Made by a program: the position numbers and the translations under genes
Part shown: piece by piece, positions 42,231-54,202 of the stretch
Layout: the number at the start of each line of letters is the position of its first letter
Position numbering within the stretch: the stretch's first letter is position 1
The notes under the pieces: model-generated
The model's database searches: none
Told to the model about the DNA's origin: nothing
The model's input: the letters and a program-made list of their open reading frames with translations, nothing else
From: Diacronema lutheri
Lineage: Eukaryota > Haptophyta > Pavlovophyceae > Pavlovales > Pavlovaceae
DNA: 64,000 nt
Assembly: GCA_019448385.1 (NCBI GenBank)
Contig: JAGTXO010000029.1
Span: forward strand, 62,001-126,000
Direction: 5' to 3'

Positions 42231-42841
42231 GTGTGAGTTGGACGAGCACAGCTCTGCTTCCACACAAGCAGACCTTCCTTTTCGTACCTGCATGTGGTGC
42301 CTGTTCGGATGAAGGGAGCCGTCTTACCATGGTCTAGCCGGTGATGCGCCGTGTATATTGTTGGATGAGTGCATCTCGCCGGTCATCTCGTCGACAAGCG
42401 CCGCATCGCGCCATTTTGCGAGAAGCACTTCCGGCGTAGCTGTGGCGCGCGCTGTGGCACAGGCTCAGTAATGCCATCGGGTGTGAAAGTGTCATTGATG
42501 TGAAGCCTCCGTATGCATGCCCATCGCGTCCCACTCATCATGCCTTCAAAGCGCACGACGGCGATAAGTATGAGAACATCTGCTGGTTTCGTGCGCAGTT
42601 AGACAGTGTGTTACGCACGGGAGCAGTCTAGCCAGGTTCAGCGCGGAATAAGGGGTGTTGCCCTGGGGCTGGAGACCCCGCAATTGGCCAGGCTAGTTCG
42701 ATTGGCTGGTCATATACCAAAATGACGAGACGCTAGGGAGAAACTCGTTTGGATTATAGTATCTCAGGGCTCGGTGTCCACCTCAGCCCTGTTGAAAAAG
42801 CTGAGGGGTCAGGATTGCAGCGCACTCATTGCAACTGCCAA

Positions 42842-45800
42842 CTACGACCCACCAGGCGCATCGGCGTGCGAGAGACGCGCGGCCTCGGCGGCGTCCGAAC
42901 TTCCGCGCTGTGGCATGTTGGTGACTGCGGCGTCGGAGCGCGCAGCCGCGGCGGCAGGAGGCGCAATCGACGCGACGGGCGCACCTGTGGAGGCGACGAT
43001 GGGCTCGGGAGTCGCCGGCTGTGTATTCGACTCCCGCCTGGCGCTGACAAAGAAGGATGGTGGAACGGAGGCGCGCCGAGTGTCGCGCAGGTAGGCGGAA
43101 AAGTCGCGTTCGCTGTCGTCCCTGCGCTTTGTGCGGCTCAATGCCGAAAGCGCCGCCGGGTCCGATTTGCCGGTATTTAAGCGCGACAGCTTGCCGTGCC
43201 CGACCGTGGTCCGCCCGGAGTGGATATCGGGCGAGTTCCCACGCGCAGCGGACGCCGAGGTCATGTCGAAGAAAGCGCCGTCACTCGCCTCGTCGCCGAG
43301 CGGCGCGAGAGTGCTCGTCAGGAAGTGCGCGACGGAGATTGAGGGAACCATCTGCGTAGGCGGGGGTGATAGCTCGTTGAGCGCTTCATCCCAGCGTGGG
43401 TCCAAAACCTGCATCACCACGTGCGGGCGCTTGTAGCGCGGAAGGTGGTCAAAGATCGAGTTGCAAATGGAAAAATTGGCCTCGTCGAAAGGCGTAAAGA
43501 CCAAGACGAAGTCGAGGCTCGCCACCATCCTCAGGACGCGGTGCAGCTTCAGCCTGTCCACCTCGAACGCGTCAGACTCGCCATCGGACGCCTCCGGATC
43601 GTTGGAGAGCACAGCATCGTCTGGAAGCAAAGTTGCGCCGTCCGTCGAAAAGCGGCGGAAGCGGCGAGCTACCCTGTTCACGTCCTCGCTCGCGCTTCCG
43701 GCGTGGAAGACCTGCCCGATCGGCAGCGAGTCGAACAGACTCGGCGAGGAAAGCAAATGCGGCGACGCAGTGGGGCTAGAAGGACAGCCGCCGCCGTGTA
43801 CTACCGCGTGCCACGAGCCCGAGCGTGAGAGCGAGGTGCCAGCCACCGTGTGCGCTGCGGGTACGGCGGACGAGCCCAGCCTCGCGCTTCTTTTCGTGTC
43901 GGCGGAGGTTCGGCGTACAGCGGCAAGGTCTGCGATCGCCACCTCCCATCCCGCGCTCACGAGGTGCGCACAGATGTCGCGCACGTTCTTGTCGTCGTGC
44001 GGCTCGAGGAAAACGACCACACCGTGCTCGCGCTTGTTCGGCAGCTTGATAGCCTCCTTTTTGCCACGGCCCGCCTCGCCCAATGCCTGCGCAGCCAATC
44101 AATCGGCAATTCGTGGGAGGGTGAGGCGGGCGTAGGTGGGGGTAGGGGGAGAGGTGGGAGTTGGGGGAGAGAGGGCAGAGCCGCGCGCGCACCTTGATCG
44201 CGTACTTGAACAACGGTGGTCCGGTGAGTTCGTTGCACACGACGACGGCGACAACCGAGGTTGCGAATTGGGGGCCCCAACTGAAGTGCGACGCAATCTG
44301 CCGCGCGAGCCCAAGCGTAACGCCTGCCTGCGTCATGAACGCCATCCACGCGTGCTCTTGATGCGCCTTGGGAAGCCCAGCCAACCAGCCGCCGAAGCGC
44401 GTGCCCGCCATGATACCAAGCGTGCGCGCGGTGAAGATTACGGCGCAGACGGGCAGCATCTTGGGAACCGCGTCAAGCTCAATTTCGCTGCCCGTGAGCG
44501 TGAAGAACGAGACGTACACGAAGGGTGACGTAGCGTCGCACAGGTGGTGGAATGCCTCGCGGTAGTTCGAGTAGTTCACGAGCGCAGCGCCTGCCTGTAC
44601 GTGCGTAAGCGGGCGCACGAGGGGGCGCGTGAGCGGCATATAAGCCATTTTATCATGTGCGCGCGGCGCTCGCCATTGCGCACGCACCATCATGCACACG
44701 ATCATGGGCTGCATGACTGCAAAGCCAAAACGTTCGGAGGACATGACCTCGAGCACGAAGACAGAGTAACCAATCGCGAGGAAGAGGACGATGCGGAAGT
44801 ACTTATACACGAACGAAAGAAATCGCACGCCGTGGTGCGCAGCCGCCGTCGTACGTGGTCCGAAGCGGCCGTTTGGCACGTCGCACGCAGGCAAGCGCAC
44901 CATTGTCAGGACGAGGAGATTGGCGAACACGAAGCCGGCGATGACCGAGACTACCATCTGCAGCGCAAAGATAATCAGCACGTCCGACGATTGCGCGTCG
45001 CGCCCGCCGCTTTCCATCTCGTTCTCCTCTCGGCCAGCCTTGTCGAGCGCGATCGCGGCCAACGAGGTCAGCGAGAAGAGGATGACGACGAGCACATCCA
45101 TGAGGACAACCACTGCCAGCATGATAGTCGTGAATGGCCCTGCCGCGTTCATCTCCGAAATGATCGCGATGGAGGATGACGGCGAACGTGCCACCGACAG
45201 GCACGCGAACAGGAGGGCGATGGCAAGGCGCTGCGACGATGTCATCCCGTGCATGTACGGGATCACGTCGCCAAAGGTGCTCACTGCGAGGAAGACGGAG
45301 GTGTACGTGAACGCGACGACGCCGGCCATGACAAGAGCCACCTTGTGAAAATACTCCTTCAGCTCGTTGATGTAAAACTTGGCTCCCGCCGTGAAGCCGA
45401 TGAAGCCGAGTGCGAGCTTGCCGACAAAGGAGAGGTGGCTCGGGCCGTTGAAAGGCAGAAGCATCAGCCCGTGCGGCCCGACGAGAATCCCGACGATGAG
45501 GTAGCCTGTCACCAAAGGCACGCCGAGCTTCGCAATCATCTTGGCAACGTGCTTGGAGCCGATGGCAAGAAACACGAACGCAAGGATGAGCAGGAGCTGG
45601 TCCCGCGTAGACTGGCTCCCACCCTCGAAGCGATAGGGAGACGCCGGCAGGAACGCGTTGCGCGGGGGCGTGACCAGCACGCTGCCAACAGCCGCGCGCC
45701 CTCCACTTGCAAAGGTCACCTGTGTCGGGCCCATGCGCCCGGCGATAAAGCTGAAGGACAGATGCGCGCGCTCTGCGTCGATGCCCACGGGCGACGCCTT

Positions 45801-48800
45801 GATAAGCTGGCCGGACGAGTCGAGCACGTGCACGTCGAGCGTCTTGAGAAGGCGGGCCAGGTCAGACTGCGAGTCTCGTAGAGCCTCTCCGTCGCCGTTG
45901 GAAAGCTGTGGCGGCGGCAGTTGCAGGGCCGCGACGTTGCCAAAATGATCTTGCGCCGTCACCCGGCAGATGGCACGCTGGCCTTGGATCACGGGGTTTG
46001 GCGCGCATGTCATCGTAGAGAGATCCATTGCCGGTGCACCAGGAATGATCGTGATCGCCTCTTGGAAGAGCACGCTCTTCTGACCCCATCGCTCGCAGCG
46101 GAACCGTATCGAGATGCTCGATTCTTGCGCGTGCTCCGCGTAGACCACAAACCCGAACTCGTCGATGCCAGAGGCGTGCACCGCTGAGTTGTACGAGAAC
46201 CCTGGCCCAAGGAGCACCTCAAAGTCCGACTTTTGTGCACCAGCAGCACGGTTGCCAAAGGGGCCTCGCGTGATGATCGTGCACTGCGTCACCTCGCCAG
46301 CGACGATTGGGTTCGGCGCGCACGTGAAGTCCGTCATGCTGGGCACGAGCATGCCGGCGAAAATGCTGATGGGCTGCTCGTACAGGTCGCGAGTGCTGCC
46401 GTTCGTCGCGTTGGCGGCGGGCCAGTCCACGACAATAGTCGCGACGCCGGTGTGGGCGGTCATGAATGTGAAATTGAGCTCTGGGCTGCCGCCATTACCC
46501 ATGCTCACGTCGATCACCCTGCCGTTCGACTCGATGATGTGCACTTGCACGTCGGATGGCGATGCAGCTGTGTTGCCGTACAAGTCGCTGAATGTGACGG
46601 TGCACGACACAGATTGCCCTGCGAGGACGTGCTTGTGCCCACACGAGACGTGCGTCGAATTGGGACTCAGCGTGTCGGGCATGACCGCGAGTCGGGTCGA
46701 GGAGTCCGCAGCGAGGCCAGGGGCGGATGCCACCAACCTGATGGGCACAGCCTTGTAAAGTGTGAGGGTCATGTTTGCAATGCCGTCGACCTCATTGATA
46801 GAGGTAGTGGAGATGCCCTCGAAGATCTGCTGGTCGAATGACATGACGATGAGGCTGACGGTGATGCGTGACTCTCCCTTCAGGTCAATGTGCCGGTGGC
46901 CGTCCGGGTTGAGGATGTCGACAAGCACGTTGAATGCGTGCCCTGCGATGATGGTCGAGGGCACGCCCAGCAGCCGTAGCTTGCTTGCCGCGACCACTTC
47001 GCACGCCAGTGAGACCGGTGCTGGCGGACGGAAGAGCTCAGCGTCGGGACCAGACAGTGCGAAAGCGAGCGTCAAACTGCCGCTCGTGAGGCCAGTCAAC
47101 GTGAATGGGTGGGACGTCGCGTGGCCACCAAAGTCGACGGTGGCTGGCTCAGCGCGCAGCGTGCTGCTGCCGTTCAACACCAGGGACACGTTGGATCCAA
47201 TCCCTTCGTCGGGAACGCGCGCCACGTACGCTTCCGACGCAACACCGGCGATTAGCTTGGCAAAGCTCTGTGGGACCCGAATCTCCATGGGTACGATGAT
47301 GATCCGTGCGTCGGGCGGAGAATCGACGTGCGCGGCACCTTGGCCGGTGAGCAAAAACTGCACGATGTACTCGGCCGGCCGCCGACCGACGACGCTGAAG
47401 CGAGCCGTCTGATTGCCGCCTTCGGGGCCCATCGCAACCGCGGCCGGGTTGAAGGTCAAGCCATCCGCGACTGGTCGAACCGTGAGCGTGGCGCGCGCTG
47501 CGCGGCTCAGCTCGACGGTGAAAGTGCCCGTCTGCAACGAGGTGATGCTCTTCTCCTCGAAGGAAACGTTCAGACGCTCGTATGGCATGACGACGATGTC
47601 GGAAGGCGCCGGGGGGGCGAAATGGCGAGCTTCGCTGCCCGAGAGACTCTCGTCCAATGAAAAGCTCAGTGTGCATACCGCGGGCTTGTCGCTCTTCACA
47701 CGGATTGAGCCCGTCATTGCGTGCTCGTTGAACGTGAGGAGTGGTGGCGCTGCAGAGCACGGCTCCTGGACGTGAACACTCAGCGCAAGGTCACCCACGG
47801 GCGCCTCGTGCAGCCGCAGGACGCGTGTGGACTCCTCGCGCACGTACTGCGCACCAGCGTCATCTGCGATCTCGAAGCGCTTCAGCGCAGCCACGCGAAC
47901 AGACACGGATGACGGTGCATCGTAGAATGGCGCATCAGCGCCTGTGCACAGCAGCGTGATCGTGGTCGCCAGCGGACCCGGCAGCGCGATTGCGTGGAAG
48001 AGCGCGATGGTGTCCGATTGGGCGGTGAATGTTGCGGACTGCGGCTCAAAGCGCAAGCCCTCGGCCCTCGGCTCAATGACCACGCCGCGCAGAGGAGTGG
48101 ACGCGAGTACCACGGAGAAGGCGGCTCGCTCGAGCTCGTACAGCAAAAGCTGGTCGACCGGCGCAAGGAGCGCGTCTGCGTCCTGCGCATGGGCGTCCAC
48201 CGACGGCGCCTGGGCAAAGGATGCAGAGCTCCGCTGCCTGAGTTGCAGGACCAGCGGGGCAGGGGCCTCGTAGTGCGTGGCGAGCGCGCCGCCAAGCTTG
48301 AAAGAGACGCTGCTCAAGCCTGCCGAGAAGCACATCACCGTAAAAGCCTGCTCCTCTGGCATGCTCGCGTTGAACTCGAGCGTCGGCGGGTCGAAGCGCA
48401 AGTCTGGACCTTCGGCGACGACTGTGACGCCCACCGGCGCGGGGGCGGATGATGGTTCGCCGGCAATGGCCCTGGCCAATGCGCTGCTGGACGTACGGAG
48501 CTTGATCTGTATCTTCTCGCCGACGTAGAACTTTCGATCGTCGGCTGGGATGGAGCCGTCTCCGGCGGGCGCAAGGAATTGGCCAGTCGATGCATTGAAG
48601 GGCATCTCCCCCTGCAGCGCCTCGGAAAACTTCTCGAGCGGAGTGTGCAGGACGACGATTTCCTGCGGCTGCTCGAAGTGAAGCCAATCTTTGCCCGAGA
48701 AGTCAACCTGCACGTAGATGCTGCGCTCTTCTCCGCCCGGCGACGCCTCGGAGTGCACCTCGAACGTCGCTGTCGGTCCCTCGGCGCTCGAATCCTCAAG

Positions 48801-51800
48801 AGAGAGGCTCGCCGTCGTTGGCACGAATGAGAGGCCGGGCGCATGTGGCCTCACCGATAGGCGCCCACATTCGGCCTCGGCAGCTGCGCACGCAGCGCCG
48901 GCATGCACGCTCAGCCTCGCTGTGCTCGAAGCGTAGAGCCGGAGCGCGGTCGGCTGCGCGAGTCGCACCAGAGGAAGGACCGTGACGACTTGCGCCGCGG
49001 GGGCGGCGAAGTGCAGGCGATTAGGACCAGACGTGCGCCACTGCACGGTGCACGAGCCCACCGAGCGATACGCGATTGCCAGCTCGAATGTGTCGGTCTC
49101 GGACGTGAACTCGAGCGACTGCGGCGAGAAGTCGACGCATGGCGCGCTCGGCGTGAGGGCCACGAGCGTATAGGGTGCGGCTGAAAGGCGCACTGTGATC
49201 GCGTCCACCTCTCCAACGTAGCGCGTCTGGAGCACACGGGAGAACGCGAACGTCTCGGGCACCTTGATGCGGATGTGCGATTCGACAGGCTCGATGAAGT
49301 GCGCGGCGTCCGCGCCGCCAATCGCGTACTTGATCGGGATGTCGCCTGTCACCGTGCCCTGCACCGCAAACGTGCGCTGCCGCTCCGTTCCGGCCAGGAA
49401 GCGGATGATTGGCGGGCTGAAGAGGAGGCCTCTACCGGTGGGGCGTATCGTCACCTCCTGGGCGAGGTGCTTGGTCACGGAGATGCGCAAAGCCGCGAGA
49501 TCGCCAACGTACAGATCGGGGTAGGTCGCGAGGATGGAAAAGGTCTCAAGCGTGATGACCTGCACCTGGCATACGTCGCCCTCGGGCACACGGATGTGTG
49601 CCGTCGCGCTCCCGTTCCCAACCAGCGAGAGCCGCAATGGCTCGCTCGTCGACGCGGTGGCCGTGCTCAGCGTGAACGTTCCAAAGCGCTGCGCCGAGGA
49701 GAGCGTGATCGCCGACGGCTGGATAGGCACGTCAAGTGAGCACGCGAGCATGAGCGAGAGCGACTCGCCGGGCACCACGCGCGGCGCGCTCACGTTGACG
49801 TGCACGATGTCACCGACGTACGCGACGCTCGTGGATGCGAGCACCTTAAGCTCCTCCATCGGCGCAAAGACAAGCGAGAGTGGCTCCTGGCTTGTAAAGA
49901 GGCCCGCGCTCGAGCCGGAAAGCTCAAACGAGACGGCCATCGTGCACGGCGTGCTCGACGAGAAGGACAGCCGCCGGCTGCCGACGTGCCCTTCGTTGAA
50001 CACGAGGCGCTCAGAGGCAGCCGGCTGCACTGGCGTACAGCCTTCTCCCTCGGCGCGCGGCGTAACGATCAGGTCGCCCCGCCACTCCGACGGGGGGGTT
50101 TGCGGCTGCACCTCGACGAAGACGCTGTCGCCCGCGTATGAGAAGTCGCCGGTGTCGGTCCGAAGCGCCTGGACGAGCGCGATCGGCAAGACAGTCACCG
50201 TCGTGTTTGGCGGCGACGCAAACGTGCTTGATGCGACGCGGTGGTCGTCGACAGCGACGCTCCAGCCAATGCTGACCTCGCCGAGCGCCGATGACGCGTG
50301 CAGCCGGAGGACGACTGTCGTCGGCCCGCAGGCGCCAATGCGTGCGGGCTCGCACGGATCGAAACGCGCGGCGCGCGGCTCGAGCTCGAGGCCGGTGGGA
50401 ATGGAGATGGGACGCACGACGACAGAGTAGAGCGGTGGCCGTGAGATACTCACGTTGATATGCGCGTGCCCCTTGTACTCTGGCAACTGGATCGCGCCCG
50501 CCGCGTCCGCCGCCCACGGCACAACGCTGACGACCTCGCGGCGGCGCGCGCTCACCAAGAGCGCATCGGGCGGGGAGAAGGCGATCTGGTCGGTGTCGCT
50601 CGCAAGCTCGAACCGCACGACCGCCATCCCATCTGCCACCGCTCGCACGGTCACCGGCTTGGCGGCCCGCTCGCCCGCCGCCCACGAGAGCACCGTCGGA
50701 CTCAGCTCGACGGCGGCGTGCGCGCCGGTTGCGGTGTCAGCACCCGCGGCGGTGAGTAGGAGGGTGACGACTTGGTTCTCGTCGAGAGAGCGCAGCGGCG
50801 AATGAGCGACCGCCACCTCAAGCTCGAGCTCGTCGCCCACGTACATCGGGACAAGCGCGGCCGGCGAGATGGAGAAGGCACCGCGCTCGATGACCGTGAT
50901 CGTGCCGTTTGGCGGCGGCTGCATCCAGCTCACCGCGCCAGCGGCGTCATCCGCGGCGTCGAGCGACGACCAGATGGTGTACTCACCGGGCGAGCCGCCG
51001 TACACGCTGACGGCCTGCGCGTCGAGCAGTCCGGCGCCAAAGCGCAGCTGCGCCGGCGAGATGTGCAGGCCGTCACTCGGTTCGGCGCGCGTGTTGCGCG
51101 CTGCGGACACATATCGCGCGTGCAGCGAAAGGCGCACGTCGCGCTGCGGAGGCACGGTGGGCGCGATGCGAATGGCGAGCCTCTCCTCCACGTACACGGG
51201 CTCTGCCGGCCAGCTGACCACGAACGTGGGCATCTCGTCCACACGCAGCGCGATGGCTGCCGACGCGCGCCGGTGTGCGCTCACTGCGCTCGCGCGCGCG
51301 TAGATGAGCGCATCCCCCGCGCTCTGCGCCGTCAGCCAGAACAGGGCGCGCGAGCAGTTTGCGCCGCGCACGAGGCGCGCCGAAGCGGGCGAGACGGAGA
51401 ATGTGGCCCACGCACCGCTGCCTCCCAGGCTGCTCGTCGAGCCGCCGCTACCGCCGCTGCCGCCGCTGCCGCCGCTCGAGCTCGTCGCGCGTGCAGCGCC
51501 AATGTCAAAGCCGCCAATCTCCGCGTCGGAAGCGCCCGGCGCACCGTCTGGCGTAGCGGCGCGCATCGCAACCACGACGTCAAATTCGAGCGGCGCGTCA
51601 GCGGCGAGGCTGGGCAGCTGAGGATCCGGCGCAGTGACGACCAACGCCCTCTGCTGGCCCACGTACCACGGCTGCGTGACCTCCTCCCCGCCCGCCGGCG
51701 GCAGCAGCCGCACGCTGAGCGGCAGCTTGGGCCGCACGGACACCTCGAGCGGGGCGGGCGCGGCGTACGCGCGCGCGTCCGGTCCTGCGACCATCGCAAA

Positions 51801-53072
51801 GACGAGAAGCGCCCCCTCGCCCTCGTCCAGCTCCTCCGGCACGCTGAGCGTGAACGACGACTCGCACCGGTCCGCCGCGTCGCTCGCGCCGTTGCACAGC
51901 ACTGTGCTCGGCGAGAACCACAGCGCCGCCTGCCCCTCGCCACCGCCCGCCTTCAGCCGCACCTCGAGCGCGCCCGCACCGCTCCGCGTTGGCGCGAGCT
52001 CGGCGACGACGCGGACTGTAACCGTCTCGCCGGGCCACGCGAGAATGCGCGCTGGCGTGAAGGCGATCGCGAGCTGCGCGCGCACGAGGAGCGGAAGCGG
52101 CGGCGGCGGCGCGTAGTGGAGCAGCCCCTCGCCACTCACGTAGAAGGCGACCGCGCCGCTCCCGGCGACCGCGCCCGTCACGGCAAGGCGCGCCGTCACG
52201 CCGCCAGGCGCCTGCGAGCGGCTGCGCTGCGCCTCGAAACGTATGCTTGTCGGCGCGAACGTCGCGTTGGCGCACAACGGCGACAGCGTGATCGGCTCGT
52301 CTGGCGGGCGAGCGAGCGTCACGTCGTAGACCGCGCTCTCGCCCACGTAAAGCTCGTGCGTCCATGCGGGCGAGAGCGAGAAGGAGTCGAGCTCAAGGAC
52401 GGTCAGGTTCAGACCGCCCGCACCGGCGGCGCCCAAGACTGTGAAGTGCGCCGCATCGGTACCTTCCAAATTGAACGCGAGCGCCGACCGTCCGACGGGC
52501 AGCCCATCAACCTCAATGCGGCCTTGCAGCGCCGAGCTCGACGTGAACGCGAGCGTCTTGGGCCGGAAGCTCGCAGCGCCTTTTCCGTTGAGCTGGCGTG
52601 GGGTCAGGATGAGCATATCGCGCGGCTGGTGCGACAGCGTGATGAGCAACGAGAGCGGCTCGTCCTCGTACAGCTGCCCGCCCGACGGCTCAGTAGCGAC
52701 GTCCACGCTGCCCGCGGGCAGCACGGGTGGCAGCGACGCGACCATCGGCCAAGAGCGGCCGTCGCCGGCGACGATCGACAAGCGACTCGCAGTCGAGCTG
52801 AGCATCTGCGCCCGTACAACCAGCGTGTAGACCGTCGGCCCGCCCGCATCCGCTTCCGGCCGCAGCATGGCCGGCTCGATCGTGTAGCTCGGTGATGAGG
52901 GCACGGCAAAGTCGACACCCGGGCCGCACTCGACCAGAACGTCCGCCTGCTCGCCGACGTAGAGCGCAGACGGCAACGCGCGCGCAGGCGCCAGCGCGAT
53001 GCACTCGGAGGATGCGCTGGCGTTCTGCCTCGCGCCGAGCGCCGCGGCGAGCACGAAGAGTGCCGCGAGCAT
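42842..53072 (-). CDS. Giant secreted-repeat ectodomain fused to a CPA2-type cation/proton antiporter
   Basis: Three exons (53072-44688, 44594-44193, 44086-42842; all phase 0) encode about 3,343 residues. The ATG at 53072 opens a textbook signal peptide (MLAALFVLAAALGARQNASA). About 2,400 residues of beta-sandwich-like repeats follow, many opening with YVGE/YVGD and containing F-x-P-x-x-L-x-F and G-x-D-A-x-H-F signatures, with many N-x-S/T sites. The last repeats (TFSDLYGNTAASPSDVQVHI, ICRVTAQDHFGNVA) look like bacterial Ig/invasin-type units. Then a KefB/NHE-type antiporter: GVPLVTGYLIVGILVGPHG, GFIGFTAGAKF, MVVSVIAGFVFANLLVL, AGAALVNYSNYREAFHHL, VYVSFFTLTGSEIEL, WMAFMTQAGVTLGLARQIAS. A cytoplasmic tail of about 400 residues begins GVVVFLEPHDDKNVRDICA, a nucleotide-fold-like segment. 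The 93-bp in-frame intron in the membrane part is easily missed. Confidence 0.9.
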
Positions 53073-53208
53073 CGCTACGCCTTCCTCCGACCCTTTTACT
53101 TCAGTTTTCACTTTTTACGATCTTGATCGATGGCCTCGCACGAGAGAGGTACTCATACCCCGCCCATGGTCGCGCGCCAGTACCTGATGCCACGCCTTCA
53201 GCCCGCAG

Positions 53209-54171
53209 TCACAGAAGCATCGTCTGCAGGAAGCGCTCGAATGACGCGCTCCCGTCGCCGCCCTCCCCCCTGTGCTGACCCGGCTGAGCGTGCTGCGAAC
53301 TGGGCGTGGGCAACCTCGACCCTCCCTGTCCCGGTTGTCCGTTGCGCCCTTCCGCGACGGCGCCCGACCATACGCCGCGAGCCGTGGGCTCGCGTCCGGC
53401 ACAAACCGTCTTCGGCGTCGACGCGCGCTGCTCTTCGCACGCGTCGCGACCTTCTTCTGCTGGAGGCTGCGCGCCAAGCTCCTTGCGCCTCTTGCGCGGC
53501 GCATCGTCGCTCGCGGCATGCTGCGGCGGTGGCGCGGCGCGCTTGTGCGCCGTGCGGTGGTTCAGCTTGAGCGCGCACGGCCCGCAGCAGCGCAGCTTGA
53601 CGAGGGCATTGTGCGTCTCGCCGCGCTCCGCATAGCGAAAATTGATTTCGTAGCTGCAAAGGCCGGCGGTCTCGGAGCATCCACGGCTCGCGCAAACAAA
53701 TTGCCCCTTGCCGTCTACAACCTCCGCCTCCGTTCGCCAGCGCAGGCCGATGCGGCCGTGCTCATACTGCGCGAGGTCTGCGATGGCGTACTCCTTAAAG
53801 AGCCGTTCGTAGTAGTTCTTCGCGACGCGCTCTTCCCACACGAGCGGCGCCGCAGATGCCCTCCAGATGAAGCGCGAATGCTCACGCGCGATCGCATACT
53901 CACTCGCGCCCAGCGGCGCCCCGCCGTGCGCGGCCGGGTCGGCGGACCGCGACGCGTAGCGCGACGCGTACTCGGCCACGAAGCGCCGGTGGCGATCGTA
54001 CGCGTTCTCAAAGTCGCCGACGGCGGGCTGCCGACGGTGCTCACGCGCGAGCAGCTCCGACCGGTCGACCGGCCGCCGCGCGGCTTGTGCCTCCGGGCGG
54101 CGCTTGAACGACGGTTCGTCCGCACCTCGGGTCGCGGTCGTCAGGAGGGAGAACCGGCGGCCGTCCGCCAT
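53209..54171 (-). CDS. FRA10AC1: FRA10AC1 homologue (spliceosome-associated)
   Basis: This intronless protein has 320 residues; the first ATG is at 54171. The conserved core is clear: EHSRFIWRA, WEERVAKNYYERLFKEYAIA, DLAQYEHGRIGLRWRTEAEV, GKGQFVCASRGCSE, CSYEINFRYAERGETHNALV and KLRCCGPCALKLNHRT, with Cys pairs suited to zinc. FRA10AC1 is a nuclear protein found in spliceosomal C complexes. The C-terminal third is basic and low-complexity (PRKRRKELG) and likely carries the nuclear signal. Its ATG is 31 bp from that of RPE, so both must be driven from a tiny shared promoter. Confidence 0.95.
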   Translation of the reverse strand: MADGRRFSLLTTATRGADEPSFKRRPEAQAARRPVDRSELLAREHRRQPAVGDFENAYDRHRRFVAEYASRYASRSADPAAHGGAPLGASEYAIAREHSRFIWRASAAPLVWEERVAKNYYERLFKEYAIADLAQYEHGRIGLRWRTEAEVVDGKGQFVCASRGCSETAGLCSYEINFRYAERGETHNALVKLRCCGPCALKLNHRTAHKRAAPPPQHAASDDAPRKRRKELGAQPPAEEGRDACEEQRASTPKTVCAGREPTARGVWSGAVAEGRNGQPGQGGSRLPTPSSQHAQPGQHRGEGGDGSASFERFLQTMLL

Positions 54172-54202
54172 CTCACAGATCACACGAAGACCTCACAAAG
54201 CC

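Larger units (their letters stand above)
39742..42841. other. Lower-GC stretch with doubtful or decayed genes
   Basis: From about 39.7 to 42.8 kb the base composition drops and A/T runs appear (41100-41260), unlike the dense gene array on both sides. Coding-like pieces occur on both strands (separate entries) but most cannot be joined into one frame. From about 42200 to 42841 I see nothing coding. A G22 run (40826-40847) and telomere-like hexamers (40952-40970) lie here. Confidence 0.6.

Noticed and set aside
42655-42735. Possible tRNA-Ser (anticodon loop CTGGAGA, T-arm-like GTTCGAT)
   Set aside because: A five-pair anticodon-like stem and T-arm-like stem exist, but no acceptor stem or D-arm can be formed around them.
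44595-44687. Reading 31 extra residues into the antiporter membrane domain
   Set aside because: They interrupt a conserved helix and are bounded by GTGCGT and TACAG; removal restores the family sequence.
50772-52895. Plus-strand open frame of 707 codons
   Set aside because: Antisense to the antiporter ectodomain repeats, which show signal peptide, glycosylation sites and regular domains on the minus strand.
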